Below, piece after piece: positions 20,120 to 30,198 of a stretch of 64,000 nt of DNA (positions are counted from its first letter, which is position 1; the number at the start of each line of letters is the position of its first letter). Below the pieces are notes generated by a model that ran no database searches, had not been told where the DNA came from, and saw only the letters and a list, made by a program, of their open reading frames with translations. Source of the DNA: Bacillota bacterium. GTDB taxonomy: Bacteria; Bacillota; Desulfotomaculia; Desulfotomaculales; Desulforudaceae. The stretch lies in contig JBFLXL010000004.1 of assembly GCA_040757205.1 (NCBI GenBank), forward strand, positions 62,001-126,000, read 5' to 3'. Made by a program: the position numbers and the translations under genes.

Positions 20120-21133
20120 TCACCTGCCGCGCAGGGCCAGGGCGACCGCGCCCAGCGCGCCCGCCCGCGCGCCCAGCGCGCCCGGCACCAGTCGCACCTG
20201 CCGGTAGGCCGCCTCCAGGGCCTGCTCCCGCAGGGAGGTGTCCATCCGCTCCCAAAGCAGCCGGCCGCTTCGCATCACCCCGCCGCCCAGCACTACCAGG
20301 CCCGGATTGAGCAGGTTGACTACGGCGGCCAGCCCGGTCCCCAGGTGCCAGGCCGCCTCGTCTAGGATGGCGCGCGCTTCCGGGTCGCCCGCTTCGGCCG
20401 CGCGGGCCACGGTTGCGGCCGTAATCGCTTCCGCCGCCCCGCCCGCCAGGGCCAGCATGCCGGCTCCGGGGCGGACGCGGGTACCGCCGGTTCCGGCAGG
20501 CGCACCGGCACCGCCGCCCGCACCCCCGTCCAGCAATTCCCGGGCCCGGAGCGCGATCGCCGTTCCGGAGGCCACCGCCTCCAGACACCCCCGGCTCCCG
20601 CAGCGGCAGCGCGGGCCGCCCGGCACCACGGTGATGTGCCCGATCTCGCCCGCCCCGCCGCCCGCACCCCCGTAAATCTCCCCTCTCAGGATGAGCCCGC
20701 CGCCGATCCCGGTGCTAACAGTGACGTACACCAGTTCGGTGCCGCCCCGGCCGGCGCCGAAGGCGTACTCGCCCAGGGCGCCGAGGTTGGCGTCGTTCTC
20801 CAGGCGCACCGGGAGTCCGAGGCGTGCCTCCAGGTCGGCTCGCAGGGGCGCCTCTTTCCAACCCAGGTTAGGCGCCTGGTGCACGATTCCGGTCTGCGGG
20901 TCGAGCGGCCCGGGCGCCCCGACCCCCACCACCCGGACGTTTTCGGGGCGCGCGCCGGCCTGGGCCGCGACCGCGGCCACCGTCTCCGCAATCCGCTCCA
21001 CGACGGCTTCGTATCCCCGCCCGGCCTCGGTCGGCACCTTCGCCTCCGCCTTGACCGTACCTTCCGCCGTGGCCAGCAACGTGTATATTTTGGTACCGCC
21101 CAGGTCGACCCCGGCTACATAATCGGCCCCCAC
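20120..21133 (-). CDS. glcK: ROK-family glucokinase
   Basis: A 337-residue ROK sugar kinase. The ATP loop is VDLGGTKIYTLLA at residues 9-21. The catalytic aspartate is in LENDANLGALGE near 115, the glucose-binding GEIGH near 163, and the zinc site CRCGSRGCLE near 178. GVGAPGPLDP and VLGGGVM are also family motifs. It should phosphorylate glucose with ATP in the cytoplasm. A Gly/Ala-rich linker of about 25 residues around 205-230 is longer than usual. The gene starts at GTG and lies 19 bp after the Cof phosphatase gene, probably as one operon. Confidence 0.93.
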   Translation of the reverse strand: MGADYVAGVDLGGTKIYTLLATAEGTVKAEAKVPTEAGRGYEAVVERIAETVAAVAAQAGARPENVRVVGVGAPGPLDPQTGIVHQAPNLGWKEAPLRADLEARLGLPVRLENDANLGALGEYAFGAGRGGTELVYVTVSTGIGGGLILRGEIYGGAGGGAGEIGHITVVPGGPRCRCGSRGCLEAVASGTAIALRARELLDGGAGGGAGAPAGTGGTRVRPGAGMLALAGGAAEAITAATVARAAEAGDPEARAILDEAAWHLGTGLAAVVNLLNPGLVVLGGGVMRSGRLLWERMDTSLREQALEAAYRQVRLVPGALGARAGALGAVALALRGR

Positions 21134-21152
21134 GAGTCCACCCCGCTTTCCG

Positions 21153-21962
21153 TCACTCGCCGAGCACGAACCGCTCGATGACCTCGGCCACGCCGTCCGC
21201 GTCGTTGGACGCCGTGACGTGGTCCGCGTGCCGTTTCACCTCGTCCCGGGCGTTGCCCATCATCACGCCCAGCCCGGCCCAGGCCACCATGTCCAGGTCG
21301 TTGTAGCCGTCGCCGATCGCCATCACGGCTTCCCGCGGGACGCCGCAGTGTTCCGCCAGGTACTGCAGCGCCCGGCCTTTGGTCGCCCGGGGATGGGAGA
21401 ACTCCAGGAACTTGAGCTTCGAGCGGGTGATGTGCACCCGCTCCGGCGGGAAAAGGGCGAGCATCTCCCGTTCCAGGCGCTCGATGTCGTCCTCAGCGCC
21501 GATGGCCAGCACCTTGGTCGGGTCGCGGCCGCCGAGGTATTCAAGGAGGTCGCCCACCGGGTGGGCTTCAACCCGGGAAAGGTCGGCGTACCTTCGGCCC
21601 AGTTCGGTCAGGACTTCCATATAGAGCCGGTCGTCCAGGTACACGTTGATGTGGTAGCCGTGGGCCCGCAGGCGTTCGATCACGGCCCGGGCGGTGTGGT
21701 TCGCCAACGCCCGGTGCAGCAGTTCGGCGCCGGTCACCGGGTGCTTCACCAGCGCTCCCTGGTAGGTGATGATCGGAGCGTCGATGCCCAGGCGGCGCGC
21801 GAACGGCGCCGCGGAAAGGAACATCCGCCCGGTCGCCAGGGTGACCACCACGCCCGACTCCTGGGCGCGGCTGATCGCCCGCTCCGCGCGCGGCGACACC
21901 TCGAGCCCGCTCGTGAGCAGAGTGTCGTCCAGGTCAATGGCCACCAGCCCGTAGTCCGGCAA
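21153..21962 (-). CDS. Cof-type HAD-IIB phosphatase
   Basis: A 269-residue haloacid dehalogenase-like hydrolase. Motif I is AIDLDDTLL with the nucleophile Asp at residue 10, motif II is ATGRM near 44, the motif III lysine lies in KGRALQYLAEHCG and motif IV is GDGYNDLDMV near 217. The large alpha/beta cap between 85 and 180 places it in the Cof group, which act on sugar phosphates, nucleotides or flavin phosphates. The exact substrate is unknown. The TTG start has GGGGGT six bases before it. It probably shares a transcript with glcK. Confidence 0.9.
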   Translation of the reverse strand: MPDYGLVAIDLDDTLLTSGLEVSPRAERAISRAQESGVVVTLATGRMFLSAAPFARRLGIDAPIITYQGALVKHPVTGAELLHRALANHTARAVIERLRAHGYHINVYLDDRLYMEVLTELGRRYADLSRVEAHPVGDLLEYLGGRDPTKVLAIGAEDDIERLEREMLALFPPERVHITRSKLKFLEFSHPRATKGRALQYLAEHCGVPREAVMAIGDGYNDLDMVAWAGLGVMMGNARDEVKRHADHVTASNDADGVAEVIERFVLGE

Positions 21963-22194
21963 AACAATACCCCCGTGCTAGGGCGGACCGGACCGAAGTC
22001 CGCCGGTCTCCGCCCCGCTATTGTGGATGCCCCGGCCCGGCCCGCCCTGAACCTTCTCCCGTCATGTTCCTTCAGGCGGGCCTTGTTTATCCGGAGTGGT
22101 GCGCATAACGCCTCTGAAAATCAAAGTTCGCCGACTGGGCACTTTATACCTGCCCGGGCGGCGGCAAGGTTTGGCAAACGGCCGGGTCCGGCCG

Positions 22195-24039
22195 TTATTC
22201 CGCGGGAGCGTCGTGGAAGTAGTCGTACACGGCTTGGGCGGCCTTGCGGTTCATGGACGGGACGGCGGCCAGTTCCGCCGGCGTCGCCCCCTTAAGGGCG
22301 TCCAGGGACGGGAAGGCTTTCTGCAGGGCGCGGCGCCGCACCGGCCCGATGCCGTCGATCTCCTCCAGCAGGGAACGCAGGCTTTCCCGGGAACGGGTCC
22401 GGCGGTGGGTGCCGACGGCGAACCGGTGGGCCTCGTCGCGCAAGTGCTGCAGGAGAAAAAGGGCCTGGGAGTCCGGGGGCACCGGCACCGGTGTGCTGCG
22501 TCCCGGGGCGTAGACCTTTTCCGCTTCCTTGGCCAGGGCGAACACGGGTACGGCCTGGAATCCGGTCTCGCGCAGGGCCTCCTGGGCCGCGCTCAGCTGG
22601 CCCTTGCCCCCGTCAATGAGCACCAGGTCGGGCAACCGGTAAAAACGGGCTTCGCGCGACGAGAGCTGTCCCGTGGCAATCAACTCCGCCTCTTCACGGG
22701 CGCGGGCGAAACGGCGGGCCACCACCTCGCGCATGGCCGCGAAATCGTTCGGAGCGCCGACGGTCTCCCGCACCCGGAACTGCCGGTATTCAGCGGGGGC
22801 CGGGCGGCCGTCCTCGAAGACGACCATGACGCCCACCGTTTGGGCGCCCTGAATGTTGGAGATGTCGTACCCCTCAAGGCGGGCCGGGGCCTGTTCCAGC
22901 CCCAGGACGGCGGCGAGTTCGGCCAGGGCCTCGCCCGCATCGCGTTCGAACTCCATCTGGACCCGGGCCTCGGCGGCGTTTTGCTCGGCCAGGCGGACCA
23001 GTTCAAGTTTGCGGCCGCGCCTGGGCACGGGCAACCGGACGCGGGCTTGCCGCCGCAATCCCAGCCACTCGGCGATCACTCCCCGCTCCTCGCCCAGCGG
23101 GGCGGGGAGCAGCACCTCGGGCGGGATGAAACCGGCCTCCCGGTAGTACTGCTTCAAAAAGGCGGCCAGCACCTCGGCGTCGGAGCGCTCCGCGATCCCC
23201 TGCAGGTCCAGGATGTGGCGACCGAGCAGCTTGCCGTCCCTGATTTCCAGCACGACCGCCCGGCCGCGGTTTCCGTCCCGGGCCAGCGCGACCACGTCCC
23301 GGTCCTCCCGCCCGGGGGACACAATGCTCTGCCGGGCCAGCACCTGCTCGACAGCCCGGAGCTGGTCACGCAGTTCGGCCGCCCGCTCGAATTCCAGGTT
23401 CGCCGCGGCCGCCTCCATCTTCCGGGTCAGGCCGCGCGCCAGTTCGGCGTGCCGCCCCTCCAGGAACAGCAGCACCTCCTGCACCATGGCCCGGTACCGC
23501 TCGGGATCGACCGTACCAGCGCAAGGGCCCAAGCAGCGCCCGATGTGGTGGTTCAGGCACGGGCGCTGCTGCCTGAACCGGGTCTGACGGCAGGAACGGA
23601 GCGGGAAGAGTTTTTTCAGAATCCGCACCGTCTCGTGCACCGCCGCCGCGCCCGGGTAGGGGCCGAAGTAGCGGGCGCCGTCGCACGGCTGGGTGCGGGT
23701 CAGAAAGATGCGGGGGTACTCCTCCTGCACGGTCACCTTCAGGTACGGGTAGCTCTTGTCGTCCTTTAGCACCACGTTGTAGCGCGGCCGGTGCTCCTTG
23801 ATCAGATTCGACTCCAGGATGAGGGCCTCGATCTCCGAGCCGGTGACCAGGCACTCCACGTCCCGCGTCTTGCCGACCAGCGCCTGGACTTTGTCGCTCC
23901 GCGCCCCGGTGAAGTATGACCGCACCCGGTTTTTGAGGGATACGGCCTTGCCGACGTACAGCACCTCGCCGCGCGCGCCCCGGAAGAGGTACACCCCGGG
24001 CTGGTCGGGAAAGTGTTTGGCTTTTTCCGCCGGCTCCAC
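22195..24039 (-). CDS. uvrC: Excinuclease ABC subunit C
   Basis: A 614-residue endonuclease making both cuts in nucleotide excision repair. It has the N-terminal GIY-YIG nuclease (PGVYLFRG, then EVLYVGKA), a Cys-rich segment (CLNHHIGRCLGPCAG), the UVR helix that binds UvrB (NLEFERAAELRDQL), the RNase H-like nuclease (LEGYDISNIQGAQTVG and LVLIDGGKGQL) and two helix-hairpin-helix motifs at the end. The GTG at 24039 is chosen because GGAGGAG lies nine bases upstream. An earlier TTG lies inside a repeat and has no ribosome binding site. Confidence 0.96.
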   Translation of the reverse strand: MEPAEKAKHFPDQPGVYLFRGARGEVLYVGKAVSLKNRVRSYFTGARSDKVQALVGKTRDVECLVTGSEIEALILESNLIKEHRPRYNVVLKDDKSYPYLKVTVQEEYPRIFLTRTQPCDGARYFGPYPGAAAVHETVRILKKLFPLRSCRQTRFRQQRPCLNHHIGRCLGPCAGTVDPERYRAMVQEVLLFLEGRHAELARGLTRKMEAAAANLEFERAAELRDQLRAVEQVLARQSIVSPGREDRDVVALARDGNRGRAVVLEIRDGKLLGRHILDLQGIAERSDAEVLAAFLKQYYREAGFIPPEVLLPAPLGEERGVIAEWLGLRRQARVRLPVPRRGRKLELVRLAEQNAAEARVQMEFERDAGEALAELAAVLGLEQAPARLEGYDISNIQGAQTVGVMVVFEDGRPAPAEYRQFRVRETVGAPNDFAAMREVVARRFARAREEAELIATGQLSSREARFYRLPDLVLIDGGKGQLSAAQEALRETGFQAVPVFALAKEAEKVYAPGRSTPVPVPPDSQALFLLQHLRDEAHRFAVGTHRRTRSRESLRSLLEEIDGIGPVRRRALQKAFPSLDALKGATPAELAAVPSMNRKAAQAVYDYFHDAPAE

Positions 24040-24058
24040 GCTGCTGATCTCCTCCGCC

Positions 24059-24263
24059 CGCAAAAGTCAAAGAAGTTAAAAGGGGGACGGTCCCCTATTT
24101 TCCCGTGAAAAGTCAAACGTCGCTGGGTAATAATTAAGTAAGGTGTCCCCGTAATTTCCCACGCAAAAGTCAAAGAAGTTAAAAGGGGGACGGTCCCCTA
24201 TTTTCCCGTGAAAAGTCAAACGTCGCTGGGTAATAATTAAGTAAGGTGTCCCCGTAATTTCCC
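24059..24263. repeat. 103-bp tandem duplication
   Basis: Two units (24059-24161 and 24162-24264) differ at one base. Each carries AGGGGGACGGTCCCCTATTTTCCC and GGTGTCCCCGTAATTTCCC, and the second motif is partly repeated again to 24299. The array starts within 20 bp of the uvrC start codon. Confidence 0.92.
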
Positions 24264-24332
24264 GTAATTTCCCAGTAAGGTGTCCCCGTAATTTCCCATA
24301 TTCCTATGGTGAAAGCCAAAGAAGGTGAAATA

Positions 24333-24345
24333 GGGGACTGTCCCC
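24333..24345. repeat. GGGGACTGTCCCC palindrome just after uvrA
   Basis: This dispersed palindrome is one of six GGGGAC(T/G)GTCCCC sites in the window (24083, 24186, 24333, 30131, 43431, 43454). Flanked by TAG and CTTTTT, on the minus strand it could also help end uvrA transcription, but the T-run lies on the wrong side for that. Confidence 0.8.
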
Positions 24346-24349
24346 CTTT

Positions 24350-27295
24350 TTAGGCTTCGGCGGCGGCGTGGCCGGCGCCGGGGGTCCGGTCGGCCCGGCC
24401 GAGCACCCGCCGCAAAAACCGGCCGGTGTAGGATTCGGCTTGGGCGGCCACCGCCTCGGGAGTGCCGGTGGCCACCACCCGGCCGCCGCGGTCCCCGCCT
24501 TCGGGACCCAGGTCGATGATATGGTCGGCCGTTTTGACGACGTCCAGGTTGTGCTCGATCACGATCACCGTGTTCCCGGCGTCCACCAGGCGCTGCAATA
24601 CCAGCAAAAGCTTCTTGATGTCCGCGAAGTGCAGCCCGGTCGTGGGCTCGTCCAGGAGGTAGAGCGTGCGCCCGGTCGCCCGCCGCGAGAGCTCCGAGGC
24701 CAGCTTCACCCGCTGCGCCTCGCCGCCCGAGAGCGTGGTCGCCGGCTGGCCGAGGCGGATGTAGCCTAAGCCCACGTCCTGCAGGGTGGCCAGGCGGCGG
24801 TGGATCTTGGGGACCGGGGCAAAGAACTCGGCGGCCTGGTCCACCGTCATCTCCAGCACGCCGGCGATGGTCCGTCCCTTGTACCGGACATCCAGCGTCT
24901 CCCGGTTGTACCGGCGCCCCCCGCACACCTCGCAGGGCACGTACACGTCGGGCAAAAAGTGCATCTCGATCCGGATGATGCCGTCGCCCCGGCAGGCCTC
25001 GCACCGCCCGCCCCGGACGTTGAAGCTGAACCGGCCGGGCTTGTAGCCGCGCATTCGGGCCTCCGGGGTGAGCGCGAAAAGCTCCCGGATGTCGGTGAAC
25101 ACCCCGGTGTAGGTGGCCGGGTTCGAGCGGGGGGTCCGCCCGATGGGCGACTGGTCGATGTCGATCACCTTGTCCAAATACCCTGTGCCCCGGATTTCGC
25201 CGTGCGCCCCCGGGTGGGTGCGGGCGCCGTGCAGGGCGGCGGCCAGCGCCTTGTTCAGAATTTCGTTCACCAGGGTGCTTTTCCCCGACCCGGAGACCCC
25301 GGTGACGCAGGTGAACACACCCAGCGGGAACGGCACGTCGATATTCTTGAGATTGTGCTCGCGCGCCCCGACCACCTCGACCCACCGGTCCCCGGGAGTC
25401 CGGCGCGCCGGGGGCACCGCGATGGACTTCCGGCCGGCCAGGTACTGCCCGGTGATGGAAGCGTCCGTGCCGGTGATCTCCCGCAGGGTGCCCGCCGCCA
25501 CCACCCGGCCGCCGTTCAGCCCGGCGCCGGGACCGATGTCGATGATGTGGTCCGCGGCCCGGATGGTCTCCTCGTCGTGCTCAACGACGATCAGGGTGTT
25601 CCCGAGATCGCGCAGCCGCTTCAGGGTGTCCAGGAGCCGCCCGTTGTCGCGGGGGTGCAGCCCGATGCTGGGCTCGTCCAGGATGTAGAGCACCCCCACC
25701 AGCCCCGACCCGATCTGGATGGCCAGCCGGATCCGCTGCGCCTCGCCGCCCGACAGCGTGGCCGCCTGGCGGTCCAGGGTCAGATAGTCCAGGCCGACGT
25801 TGATCAGGAAACCCAGCCGCGCCCGCAGCTCTTTGAGCACCCGCTGCCCGATCAGCGCCTCCCGGGCGGTAAGGTTCAGTTCCGCAAAGAACCGGTCGGC
25901 CGCAGTGATGGACAACGCGGCCACCTCGGCGATCGATTTGCCGCCCACCTTGATCGCCAGCACCTCCGGCTTCAAGCGGCGGCCTTCGCAATCCGGGCAG
26001 GGCTTGGTGCGCATCATCCGCTCGGTCTCCTCGCGGACGTGGTCGGAGGTGGTCTCCCGGTGCCGGCGCCCCAGGTACGCCACCACCCCTTCAAACGGCG
26101 CGGTGTAGCGGCGCAGCCGCCCGGCCATGTCCCGGTAGCTGAAGGGGACGCGGGTCTCACCGGTGCCGTACAGGATGATGTCCATGTGGTCCGGGTCCAA
26201 CTCCCGCACCGGTGTGTTGACATTGAACCCGTAATGCCCGGCCAAGCCATCCAGGATGTGGTAACCCCGGGTCCACCAGGACCAGGCGGCCACGGCGCCT
26301 TCGTACAGGGTCTTGCTCCGGTCCGGGACGACCAGGTCGACGTCGACCTCCAGGCGGCTGCCCAGGCCGGTGCACGTCGGGCAGGCCCCCACCGGGCTGT
26401 TGAATGAAAACAGGCGCGGCGTGATCTCGCTGAAGCCAAAACCACAGTCCACGCAGGCGAAGTTCTGGCTGAACAAGATCTCCGGCACATTCTGAATCCT
26501 GGCTTCTGAATTCTGATCTCCGGCTCTTGGCTTCGAGTTTCCGGCTTCTGAATTCTGAATCCTGGATTCTGAATTCTGATCGATAACGTGGCAGACGGCC
26601 AGGCCGCCGGTCTGTTTCAGGGCGGTCTCGAGGGAGTCGGCCAGCCGCGCCTCCAGGCCCGGCCTGACCACCAGCCGGTCGACGACAATCTCGATGGTGT
26701 GCTTCTTGTTCCGGTCGAGGGTGATGATCTCGCCGGTCTCGCGCATTTCCCCGTCGATGCGCATCCGGACGAACCCGCCGCGCCGGGCTTCCTCCAGCAC
26801 GCGCACGTGCTCGCCCTTCTTGCCCCGGACGACCGGCGCCAGGATCTGCAGGCGGGTGCCCTCTCCCAGCGCCATCACCTGGTCGACCATCTGCTCCACC
26901 GTCTGGCTGCTGATCGGGTGCCCGCAGTGCGGGCAGTGCGGCCGCCCCACCCGGGCGAACAGGAGCCGCAAGTGGTCGTAAATCTCGGTCACGGTGCCCA
27001 CCGTGGACCGGGGGTTGTGCGAACGGGTTTTCTGGTCGATGGAAATGGCCGGAGACAGGCCCTCGATGTAGTCGACGTCCGGTTTGTCCATCTGGCCCAG
27101 GAACTGGCGCGCGTAGGCCGACAGCGACTCCACGTAGCGGCGCTGCCCCTCGGCGTAGATGGTGTCAAAGGCCAGCGAGGACTTCCCGCTGCCGGACAAA
27201 CCGGTCAGCACCACCAGCTTGTTCCGGGGGATCTCCACGACAATGTTTTTTAGGTTGTGTACGCGCGCGCCGCGCACGATAATCTTGTCTTGCAT
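24350..27295 (-). CDS. uvrA: Excinuclease ABC subunit A with in-frame repeat insertion
   Basis: A 981-residue damage-sensing ATPase of nucleotide excision repair. It has two ABC modules with Walker [10 protein letters not shown] and GVSGSGKST, two LSGGEAQR signatures, zinc-finger cysteines ([21 protein letters not shown] and CEVCGG) and the [18 protein letters not shown] segment. The ATG giving [17 protein letters not shown] matches family starts. Between VCHVID and [12 protein letters not shown] lie about 28 extra residues rich in Gln, Asn, Ser and Glu, encoded by GAATTCAGAATCCAGG-type repeats. They keep the frame and precede the CVDCGF finger. UvrA and UvrB genes are 71 bp apart. Confidence 0.97.
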   Translation of the reverse strand: MQDKIIVRGARVHNLKNIVVEIPRNKLVVLTGLSGSGKSSLAFDTIYAEGQRRYVESLSAYARQFLGQMDKPDVDYIEGLSPAISIDQKTRSHNPRSTVGTVTEIYDHLRLLFARVGRPHCPHCGHPISSQTVEQMVDQVMALGEGTRLQILAPVVRGKKGEHVRVLEEARRGGFVRMRIDGEMRETGEIITLDRNKKHTIEIVVDRLVVRPGLEARLADSLETALKQTGGLAVCHVIDQNSESRIQNSEAGNSKPRAGDQNSEARIQNVPEILFSQNFACVDCGFGFSEITPRLFSFNSPVGACPTCTGLGSRLEVDVDLVVPDRSKTLYEGAVAAWSWWTRGYHILDGLAGHYGFNVNTPVRELDPDHMDIILYGTGETRVPFSYRDMAGRLRRYTAPFEGVVAYLGRRHRETTSDHVREETERMMRTKPCPDCEGRRLKPEVLAIKVGGKSIAEVAALSITAADRFFAELNLTAREALIGQRVLKELRARLGFLINVGLDYLTLDRQAATLSGGEAQRIRLAIQIGSGLVGVLYILDEPSIGLHPRDNGRLLDTLKRLRDLGNTLIVVEHDEETIRAADHIIDIGPGAGLNGGRVVAAGTLREITGTDASITGQYLAGRKSIAVPPARRTPGDRWVEVVGAREHNLKNIDVPFPLGVFTCVTGVSGSGKSTLVNEILNKALAAALHGARTHPGAHGEIRGTGYLDKVIDIDQSPIGRTPRSNPATYTGVFTDIRELFALTPEARMRGYKPGRFSFNVRGGRCEACRGDGIIRIEMHFLPDVYVPCEVCGGRRYNRETLDVRYKGRTIAGVLEMTVDQAAEFFAPVPKIHRRLATLQDVGLGYIRLGQPATTLSGGEAQRVKLASELSRRATGRTLYLLDEPTTGLHFADIKKLLLVLQRLVDAGNTVIVIEHNLDVVKTADHIIDLGPEGGDRGGRVVATGTPEAVAAQAESYTGRFLRRVLGRADRTPGAGHAAAEA
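26488..26582. repeat. Heptad-repeat insertion inside uvrA
   Basis: Roughly 90 bp of alternating TTCTGAA, TTCTGAT, CCTGGAT and GGCTTCTG units. They belong to the same family as 11717-11792 and 11934-11960. The insertion length keeps the uvrA frame open. Confidence 0.88.
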
Positions 27296-27366
27296 GTTGT
27301 TCTTGCACCCCAGGCCTCCGTCAGATTCCGTTATATGGTAACCGCCGGGCGCACCCGCCATCCGCC

Positions 27367-29394
27367 CTACTCCGGCTGGTCCCCCACCGCCGGGCGGAGC
27401 AGACGGGCGCCCTTGGGCTGGAGCTCGAGCCGCAGTTCGATCAGCACGTCGCGCAGTTGGGCCGCCCGCTCGAACTCCAGGTGCCGGGCGGCGTGCTGCA
27501 TGTCCTTCTCCAGCCGGGCGATCAGTTTCTTGAGGTCGTTCCCGGTGAGCCGTTTCTCGCTCGCCGCGAAGTACGGCGCCTCGGTTTCGGCCGCCCGGGT
27601 GGCCTCGATCACGCTCCGCACCGCCTTCTGCACGGTCTGCGGGGTGATGCCGTGCTCCCGGTTGAACGCCGTCTGGCGCGCGCGCCGCCGTTTGGTCTCG
27701 TCCAGCGCGCGCCGCATCGAGCCGGTGATCTGGTCGGCATACATGATCACTTTCCCGTTCAGGTTCCGGGCCGCCCGCCCCGCCGTCTGGATCAGGGAGC
27801 GCTCGGAGCGCAGGTAGCCCTCCTTGTCGGCGTCCAGGACGGCCACCAGGCTGACCTCGGGCAGGTCCAGCCCTTCCCGCAAGAGGTTGATCCCCACCAG
27901 GACGTCAAAAGTCCCCAGGCGCAGGTCGCGCAGGATCTCCATCCGCTCCAGGGTGTTGATCTCCGAGTGCAGGTACCGGACTTTCAGGCCCAGTTCCCGG
28001 AAGTAGTCGCACAGGTCCTCGGCCATCCGCTTGGTCAGCGTGGTGACCAGCACCCGCTCGCTCTTGGCCGCCCGCTTCCGGATCTCGCCCAGGAGGTCGT
28101 CGATCTGGCCGCGGGTGGGCCGGACCACCATCTCCGGGTCCACCAGCCCGGTCGGGCGCACGATCTGCTCCACCACCGCCGCGGCGTGTTTCAGCTCCCA
28201 CGGGCCGGGCGTGGCCGAAACGTACACCCCCTGCCGGACCCGGGCCATGAACTCCGTGAAGGTCAGGGGCCGGTTATCGAAGGCCGACGGCAGCCGGAAA
28301 CCGTGCTCCACCAGCGCCACCTTGCGCGAGTGGTCGCCCTCGTACATGCCCCCGATCTGGGGGATGGTGATGTGCGACTCGTCCACCACGATCAGCAGGT
28401 CGTCCGGAAAGTAGTCGAGCAGGGTAAACGGCGGCGCCCCCGGTTCCCGCCCGGTCAGGTGGCGGGAGTAGTTCTCGATGCCCTTGCAGTAACCCAGCTC
28501 CCGCATCATCTCCAGGTCGTAGTTCGTGCGCTGCTCCAGGCGCTGGGCCTCCAAAAGCTTGTTCGCCGCCCGCAGTTCAGCCAGCCGCCCGGCCAGTTCC
28601 GCCTCGACGGCCGTGACCGCCCGGTCCAGCCGCTCCCGGGAAGTGGCGTAGTGGCTGGCCGGCAGGATGGAGACGTGCTGCCGTTCGCCCAGCACCTCCC
28701 CGGTCAGGGCGTCGAATTCCAGGATCCGCTCCACCTCGTCGCCGAAGAACTCGACCCGGAGGGCCCGCTCCCCGGAGGCGGCCGGAAACACCTCCAGCAC
28801 GTCGCCGCGCACCCGGAACCGGCCGCGCCCGAAATTGACGTCGTTGCGCTCGTACTGAATGCGCACCAGCTCCCGGAGCACCGCGTCCCGGTCGTAGCCG
28901 CCCGCTCGTGAGCGCAGCGAAACCACCAGGTTCTTGTACTCCTCCGGGTCACCCAGGCCGTAGATGCAGGACACGGACGCCACGATGATCACGTCCCGCC
29001 GCTCGAACAGGGACGAGGTCGCCGAGTGGCGCAGCTTGTCGATCTCCTCGTTGACCGAGGCGTCCTTTTCGATATACATGTCCGCGGACGGGAGGTAGGC
29101 CTCCGGCTGGTAGTAGTCGTAATAGCTTACGAAGTACTCCACCGCGTTCCCGGGGAAAAACTCCTTGAACTCCCCGCAGAGCTGCGCGGCCAGGGTCTTG
29201 TTGGGCGCGATCACCAGGGTCGGCCGCTGCACCCGGCTGATCACCTGGGCCATGGTGTAGGTCTTGCCCGAGCCGGTCACGCCCAGCAGCACCTGGTGGC
29301 GCAAACCCTTTTCCAGGCCGCGCGTCAGGTTCTCGATCGCCTCGGGCTGGTCGCCCCGCGGCCGGTAGTCCGAAACCAGCTTAAAAGGGGGCAT
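27367..29394 (-). CDS. uvrB: Excinuclease ABC subunit B
   Basis: A 675-residue helicase-like DNA damage verification protein. It has Walker A GVTGSGKT near residue 38, the beta-hairpin region [15 protein letters not shown] that clamps DNA, the DESH box in [13 protein letters not shown], helicase motif [11 protein letters not shown] and a C-terminal UVR coiled coil ([16 protein letters not shown]) that binds UvrC. The ATG at 29394 has GGAGGTGG upstream, and the longer open frame upstream has no family match. uvrB, uvrA and uvrC lie in that order on one strand. Confidence 0.98.
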   Translation of the reverse strand: MPPFKLVSDYRPRGDQPEAIENLTRGLEKGLRHQVLLGVTGSGKTYTMAQVISRVQRPTLVIAPNKTLAAQLCGEFKEFFPGNAVEYFVSYYDYYQPEAYLPSADMYIEKDASVNEEIDKLRHSATSSLFERRDVIIVASVSCIYGLGDPEEYKNLVVSLRSRAGGYDRDAVLRELVRIQYERNDVNFGRGRFRVRGDVLEVFPAASGERALRVEFFGDEVERILEFDALTGEVLGERQHVSILPASHYATSRERLDRAVTAVEAELAGRLAELRAANKLLEAQRLEQRTNYDLEMMRELGYCKGIENYSRHLTGREPGAPPFTLLDYFPDDLLIVVDESHITIPQIGGMYEGDHSRKVALVEHGFRLPSAFDNRPLTFTEFMARVRQGVYVSATPGPWELKHAAAVVEQIVRPTGLVDPEMVVRPTRGQIDDLLGEIRKRAAKSERVLVTTLTKRMAEDLCDYFRELGLKVRYLHSEINTLERMEILRDLRLGTFDVLVGINLLREGLDLPEVSLVAVLDADKEGYLRSERSLIQTAGRAARNLNGKVIMYADQITGSMRRALDETKRRRARQTAFNREHGITPQTVQKAVRSVIEATRAAETEAPYFAASEKRLTGNDLKKLIARLEKDMQHAARHLEFERAAQLRDVLIELRLELQPKGARLLRPAVGDQPE

Positions 29395-29586
29395 TCGTCC
29401 CCACCTCCACCCGCTATTATACCACTTCGGCAAAACGGGAAAAAAGACGCGCGGTTGGATTATGGGCGCTCCGTTGTGGCAAACATAATGATGGCGCCCA
29501 GGTGGCAATGAAGCGGAATTGCAGAGTTGCTTACAGACTTCCCGAAAAGGGCACACAAATAAAAGAAATGAGGGGGTCCATTTAGG

Positions 29587-30039
29587 ATGAGAATCCCAAG
29601 AGACCGGTTGGTCATCGGTTTTACCGCCGGGGTGATCGCCGGCCTAACGATGAACATCCTTGACCTCGTGTTACACCTGCTGAATATCCCCAAGCTGCTT
29701 TTCCTGGACTGGGCGGCGATCACGATCTACGGCTCGAGACCCGATAGTTTGCAGGAAGCGGCCTTGGCTTTCGGGGTGCAGCTCTTCTTCGGCGGGCTGT
29801 TGGGCATCGTGTTCGCCTACCTTCTCCCCCTGTTCAAGAGCAGGTACCACCTGTTCAAGGGCTTTGTCTTCGGGGTGACCGCATGGTTCGTCATTCACGG
29901 CTTGGTCATCATGTTCAACTACGAGGGGCTGCGCACCATATCCTTCGCCACGGCGCTCACCGACCTTATCGGCTCCGCGGTTTTCGGCGTGGTGGTGGCC
30001 TTTGTTTTCAAACAGCTGCACGACAGAGTCACCGTCTAA
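29587..30039 (+). CDS. Four-helix hypothetical membrane protein
   Basis: A 150-residue protein with four likely membrane helices (about 9-32, 60-83, 90-110 and 120-143) separated by short charged loops. I do not recognise it with confidence. The size and topology recall the YqhR-type membrane proteins of Bacillus, but no signature fixes this. The ATG follows GAGGGGG and TTTAGG. It is a single gene diverging from uvrB, with a 192-bp space before it. It may be a stress or envelope protein, and no function is assigned. Confidence 0.7.
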   Translation: MRIPRDRLVIGFTAGVIAGLTMNILDLVLHLLNIPKLLFLDWAAITIYGSRPDSLQEAALAFGVQLFFGGLLGIVFAYLLPLFKSRYHLFKGFVFGVTAWFVIHGLVIMFNYEGLRTISFATALTDLIGSAVFGVVVAFVFKQLHDRVTV

Positions 30040-30130
30040 AAGGGAGGCCGGAGTATTATCAATCACCCTAGACAGGCCGTAGACCCAGTCTTCACTGAAG
30101 AATGCGGGTGAAGAACAGGAACTGAAAATC

Positions 30131-30161
30131 GGGGACTGTCCCCCTTGACGCCGTCAAGGGG
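30131..30161 (-). terminator. Hairpin after the Gly/Gln-rich lipoprotein gene
   Basis: Arms CCCCTTGACG and CGTCAAGGGG (30141-30161) form a ten-base stem 38 bp beyond the lipoprotein stop. It is combined with a GGGGACTGTCCCC palindrome, and ATTTTC follows on the minus strand. It is a plausible, weak intrinsic terminator. Confidence 0.55.
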
Positions 30162-30198
30162 ACGATAGTTCAACCTTCGAAACCATTGGCACCGAGTA

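Noticed and set aside
24059-24349. Tandem repeats considered as a CRISPR array
   Set aside because: There are only two long units of 103 bp, with no unique spacers and no cas genes.
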